Origin: Mixophyes australis
Lineage: Eukaryota > Chordata > Amphibia > Anura > Limnodynastidae
DNA: 64,000 bases
NCBI GenBank assembly: GCA_036250195.1
Contig: JAVHZZ010000003.1
Location: forward strand, 296,451,565-296,515,564
Direction: 5' to 3'
Both the position numbers and the translations under genes were made by a program. The notes under the pieces were generated by a model, which had not been told where the DNA came from, did not search any database, and saw nothing but the letters and a program-made list of their open reading frames with translations. The stretch's first letter is position 1. Each line of letters begins with the position of its first letter. This document shows, piece by piece, positions 59,724-64,000 of the stretch.

Positions 59724-60030
59724 AGCCAAGTAGCTGAACTTGTGGGATTGAGAATGGCATGTGTGTTGGCAGAGGGTAAATCAATTGATATACATTGGTT
59801 TTCAGTATTTTCCTAGGATAGGGGTGACGTTGAGGCAACTGAGGAACTTTTATGACAATAGCAGTACGTGACTAGAACACTCACATTCCATGAAGGACTT
59901 GTGACAGTGACACAGTTACCAATAGAAGTAGCTGTTATTTAAGTAAAAGCTTACACACAGGACTGTATATGACATTAATAACAGGGCGGACATAGCTGTC
60001 AAGTGGGTAGCAGGTTTAAACATGACAACT
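59724..60030 (+). pseudogene. ERV RNase H remnant
   Basis: SQVAELVGLRMACVLAEGKS at 59724 resembles the RNase H helix around its catalytic Glu. NRADIAVKWVAG near 59980 resembles the last helix with its catalytic Asp. The two blocks are in different frames with stops between. Typical of retroviral pol, non-functional. Confidence 0.6.
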
Positions 60031-60139
60031 GACAAATTAATGTTTTGTTTTTTTGTTGTTTTGTTTTAAAATTGTAAGCACACATGAATTAGTTAATATA
60101 TAAGATTTTTGACACCTGAAGAAAAAGCAGTTTGGAAGG

Positions 60140-61645
60140 TGAAGGGATGTGGTCAGGAGTCCTCTGGACCTTAGAGATGGACAAGGTAGACCTGTGGTTC
60201 CCAGAGTGTATCTTCCAGGCCTAGCTGAAGTAGCACATTGTCTGACTCAGCTGGGTAAAGAAGGTATGTGCAAGCTGGTAAGAGCATACTGGTATGCGTC
60301 AGATGTTTCTTCTCAAGCTGGTAGAAAGGCAATGTCCAGCCTTACTTGATTGAGAGAAAATCTTAGGAAGTCCATACCAATAGAGCCATCCAATACCCCT
60401 CCTACAGACGGACTTTCTCCAGGTAAAACAAATCAAGTTCACCCAATTGCCACCTTGCAGGATTCTCAAGTATGTATTGGCGTACTGATGAAATATATCT
60501 TGGTAAAGGTTTATTGAAATGTTTCTAATATTGCTGTGTCATACTGAGGGATTTGTTAGTATATGTGGTATCCCTAGAGTTATAGAAAGTGATAGGGGTA
60601 TTCATTTTATTGGTAATAACTTTATAATGTATGAACAGTGATAGTAAGTTAAATACTTTTGATCAGCCACAAACCAGTGGGAATATAGAGTAAACGATAC
60701 TAGCTAGAGCGAATTGAATAGAATGATAGTTGAAACTAGATTGGAGTGGCTGGTAGCTTTGGCCACTAGTCTTCCCCACTCTCAAAATCACTCCTAAACT
60801 GCCTCTTAAACCTGTTACCCTTTGATGTGGAAGCCAACCTGATTGACACAATATTGACTCTTTATGGTTAATATTGTTTCAATTAAGCAATACAATATTC
60901 TTATGTTTTCAATTCTGTTCTTTTCAGAATTCATCTGGAAGGGGTCAAAGGTTAACATGGTTTGAACAGATGTATTATTAGTGCAGAAGGACAATCTTAT
61001 TTACCTATAGGTTTAAAGAACAACGAGAAAGGTCAAGCTAAATAAAATGAAGTGAGATTTGCGATCCCAACAATTATAACAATGTTGGTTTGTGTGGTTT
61101 CTTTATCTCAAGGTAGCCAATGTTTAATAGAAACTTCTTTACCATATTAGCAAACTGTAAATAAAAGTATAGATCATCACATTGTGTAACAGATGCTGTT
61201 AAAATGTATAAAAGATTGTACTTGCCTGCACAAGGGGACACTTCTCTCTGCTTGAGAGGTGTCCACATCTGATGTGAATGGAATAAAGACTTCATACTTA
61301 CTTCAGAAGACTTTGAAAATACTTTTTTCCTTTATCACCTTTGAAATACTTTTGACTTTTCCTGTGATGAGTTTATAATAGAGAGACTGTTTGAGATCTT
61401 GAAAAGAAAAGCAAATAGTGAGAGAGCAACAAATGACGTTCTAAACACTGTTTCCTGATACGTTACACTGACTGTTATGATGTTGGATTGGGAGAGTATG
61501 TTGTAGACTGTAATTTCCAACACTCAAGTTGTTTGACAGACAGGTACCAAGTGTTGATGACCAGCATCACATCCCTAGGAGTAACAGAGAGACACTTGTA
61601 CCCATTCCATCCACTGCAGAGGAGTCAACACCCGGAGAAGGTTTC
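60140..61645 (+). pseudogene. ERV integrase remnant
   Basis: Four blocks keep the integrase order. The zinc-finger region is PGLAEVAHCLTQLGKEGMCK near 60210, with a His apparently changed to Cys. The catalytic core shows VIESDRGIHFIGNNF near 60580 (second Asp) and QPQTSGNIE ending in a stop near 60690 (catalytic Glu). The C-terminal block, RYQVLMTSITSLGVTERHLY, is near 61545. The blocks occupy different frames and contain stops. About 600 bases between the core and the C-terminal block do not look like integrase and are probably a later insertion. Confidence 0.7.
60890..61480. other. Probable insertion inside ERV integrase
   Basis: This stretch separates the integrase core from its C-terminal block. 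Near 61240-61300 the sequence CTCTCTGCTTGAGAGGTGTC followed by GAATAAAGACTTCATACTTA looks like the R/U5 part of an unrelated LTR. No paired ends or target duplication were identified. Confidence 0.35.
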
Positions 61646-61749
61646 AATTACACTCGTGAATCTGTTCCGGGAAAAACCAAGATTGCAGTTAACAACACCT
61701 GAGCCAAGGACTTTGCAAAGTCTGTTATCCAGCATAAAGTAGCAGTTTT

Positions 61750-62815
61750 TCCTGTTTTTCCCTGTCCAGTGTATCTCTCATCTCATTCTCTTTCACAACA
61801 GTCAATTCTTTCAATTGTGAACAGGTGACAAAGGCTGATTCAGGCAGCGATATTGACGAGTTGGGGTTGAAGGAGAAGTTGTTAGCGAAATTGGTCCAGC
61901 TAATTACTCTATTCAATTCAGGGGTAAAAGAAAAATTTGATAACCCTGGAGCTTGGACACAGTGTGAGGGGCTATTGTCTGAGTTATTGTGTCTGTAAGT
62001 ACTTTGACCCCATAGTTGAAGAGAAGTGCATCCAGCGATGCCAGTCCAGTAATAATTCAGACTTGAGTGGCATGTGAATGATTATCATTCTTGGGTGGGT
62101 AAGGTTTTAGACCAAACTGAGTGCTGGGTGTGCTCTCACGTGCCTCAGAGGTTATATTAAGTAGGACTAGTTCTCTTTTCACTAAATATCTCTGGGGTAC
62201 CCGAATTATGGGGTGGGAGGCCATTAGGGGAAAGGTAATACAGCTAGGTCCCTAAGTTTGAAGTCTCCCAATATTCGGCAGGCCGATCACCGTTTCAAGT
62301 ACCAAGAAACTTGAGTATTGGGAGACTGGGAAGAACGAACAGACAATAGCCCACCCCAGAAGTGTTGAAGAAGAACCCGTTGTTATTATTTGAGCATATT
62401 TACTAACACAGATTGAAGGATAAAGGACATTGTTGATAGACATAGGATGAAGTTATAGGTGAACATGTTTTATTTAGATGTTATCTAAGCTAAAAGACAT
62501 GCTTCAGATGAACTTGTTAGGCATGAAGAACTGTAGTAGAATATTATATATTGCTAATACATATTCTATCGTACCTTGTACCCTTTAAGATAGGTATTAC
62601 CTATGTGGGTGAAGGGCATACAGAAGGTTAACTCCGAGCTCCAAAGGTATATGTTCCATAGGAAAAGAAAATTGTTTCTAGGATTGTGACTCTCTTTTAT
62701 GGTAACCTGACTGATATCCTCAGACTGTGTGGTCATACATAAAGAGGGGACATACATCACAGAAGATGAAACGTCATACTAAGATCCTGCAATAAAATTT
62801 TTAGGGTCAGGTGTA
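61750..62815 (+). pseudogene. ERV env remnant
   Basis: An open stretch near 61845-62000 (DELGLKEKLLAKLVQLITLF and onward) is followed near 62119 by ECWVCSHVPQR. The CWVC box recalls the CxxC isomerase motif of gamma-like surface proteins. Stops follow soon after. Only about 1.07 kb separates the pol end from the 3' LTR, too short for a full env, and no transmembrane subunit was recognised. Confidence 0.5.
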
Positions 62816-62820
62816 CTCTC

Positions 62821-62832
62821 AAAAGGTGGGGC
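62821..62832 (+). other. Polypurine tract
   Basis: AAAAGGTGGGGC immediately precedes the TGTCGAAG start of the 3' LTR, the position expected for the plus-strand primer. Confidence 0.6.
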
Positions 62833-63676
62833 TGTCGAAGTCAAATAATTGGATGAAGTAAACCAAATTGATTAATATTGTTTTACCGTACGATTGCGAT
62901 TAATATGCCACGTGTTATGATGCAATCACACAGGTTCATTACACACACATTTACATTCACACTTACAATTGTAAATAATATACATTTATTAAGGTTCCAA
63001 TCCACATTTATTTATTAGTAAAATGTATTAGTTTGTGTATTTATGCATAGATAATACTATAGTAAAGGTATTTATGGTTCAGGTGTTTTAAAAGGTAATG
63101 AGTTTGGTCTCATATTAAAGCTTATTTCACCAGCATTAACCCGGTGTGGACAGAGTAGCGGTCGCATTTAGCAATCGCAAGATACAAGCAATATGAGATT
63201 AATACGCAAAAGTACTTTGTGTGTGAGTCAGTTTGAGCTGGTTATTCAACATGTGGGCAATAGTTGGGAGAAGTTTCCCCTCACCCTTTGAAAGGATCAA
63301 ATGAACTGACCTATGACGAGCAAGCAGCTGAAATATCATATACCCTGGACCAATGAAGACCTAATTGTTATCTATATACATAGTGACATCATCAGTGTTT
63401 TTTTTCTATACTGAAGCTACATATAAGCATGCTACCCATTGTTCTGTCTCTCTCTGATCCTGACTACATGTGACCAAGACTGAGTGAAGCACTTAAAGGA
63501 AAATGTAATATATTCAGTATTTTTATACTTTCTTGCTTTATTATAACATCTTTAATGAGTAAAAATGGCTTGCTGTAAATCCTGCTATATTTTGCAATTA
63601 AATATCTTTGGGCTTTGGAACCACAAGAATCGCATTGGACAATGTTTTATTGGTAAGCGATAAAATAACTTTAATA
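62833..63676 (+). repeat. 3' LTR of the endogenous retrovirus
   Basis: Starts TGTCGAAG right after the polypurine tract and ends ATAACTTTAATA. The last 430 bp match the 5' LTR. The first 350 bp or so have no counterpart in the shorter 5' LTR. Confidence 0.75.
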
Positions 63677-64000
63677 TGTGGTTGCCAGATCAGCTGTGTA
63701 ATTCAGACACATGCCTGTAACAAGGTGCAACTACTTCACAATCATAGTAAAAACTGCCAGATTTTGCTCTAATTGCTGAAATATGTAAAATGATAAAGGT
63801 CTTAGAACACTGTCTACTTTTCTTGGAGGAAACTGTCTGTCTAGTTCCCTGGTGGTCATAGTCCACTCCTTAATTTTGAAGTGTATTACCTAAAAAGGAA
63901 AAGATGCTCAATTTCCTCAGGGTGACCCTGTAGTGGAAATTGCATGATGTACAGACTAGAGCAAGGCTCAAGGCGTAAGCTTTAAGAAAACTACAAAAGC
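63677..64000. other. No gene recognised
   Basis: Flank downstream of the 3' LTR, with no open frame or repeat recognised. Confidence 0.5.

Larger units (their letters stand above)
56042..63676 (+). mobile_element. Endogenous retrovirus, decayed (plus strand)
   Basis: Two direct repeats about 7.1 kb apart (56042-56531 and 62833-63676) bracket retroviral relics in the order RNase H, integrase and env. A primer-site-like TGGGGGC and a polypurine tract lie where expected. The integrase finger, the integrase C-terminal block and a CWVC motif in env suggest a gamma- or epsilon-like (class I) lineage. Stops, frame changes, unrecognisable gag and RT, and a short env show it is inactive. Host target duplication was not resolved. 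Confidence 0.8.

Overview
The window looks like intergenic DNA from an anuran amphibian. The evidence is the repeat mix: CR1, L2, L1 and Penelope retroelements, Ty3 and retroviral relics, a Harbinger transposon, many hAT-like and fold-back MITEs, and a tRNA-headed SINE whose tail matches a local L2 element. I recognise several of these families as frequent in frog genomes, but that is memory, not a search. No host protein exon, rRNA or functional tRNA gene could be supported. Coding content is confined to mobile elements, most of them broken.

Layout. 0-7 kb: an LTR-like repeat followed by a minisatellite, an hAT-like MITE at 4.3 kb, two fold-back elements, and an L2 reverse-transcriptase (RT) fragment (minus strand) at 6.8-7.7 kb. 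9.8-15.6 kb: a 360-bp repeat pair in inverted orientation, with a fold-back element and an hAT MITE between them. 16.9-18.1 kb: an hAT-like element carrying a 25-bp minisatellite. 19.2-23.9 kb: a damaged L1 (minus). 25-35 kb: mostly unassigned AT-rich DNA with nested MITEs at 29 kb and a fold-back at 31.4 kb. 36-39 kb: a Ty3/gypsy pol relic, a Penelope 3' fragment (minus) and a second LTR-like repeat. 39.8-44.5 kb: a nearly open CR1 (minus), a SINE (minus), an L2 3' half (minus) and a second hAT-like MITE. 46-48 kb: a possible gypsy LTR with a MITE inside, and an L2 3' remnant.

51.5-55.7 kb is the most interesting part: a Harbinger-type transposon with three genes. The DDE transposase (plus strand) and a MADF-BESS DNA-binding protein (minus strand) each have two exons. 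They are interlocked: the last exon and AATAAA of each gene lie wholly inside the intron of the other. A third, three-exon gene (plus strand) for a NAIF1-like Myb/SANT protein starts head-to-head with the MADF gene. The transposase and Myb genes each carry one frameshift. The left terminus resembles the ends of a MITE at 29 kb, so that MITE may have been mobilised by this kind of transposase.

56.0-63.7 kb: an endogenous retrovirus with two recognisable LTRs and decayed RNase H, integrase and env relics. It is clearly inactive.
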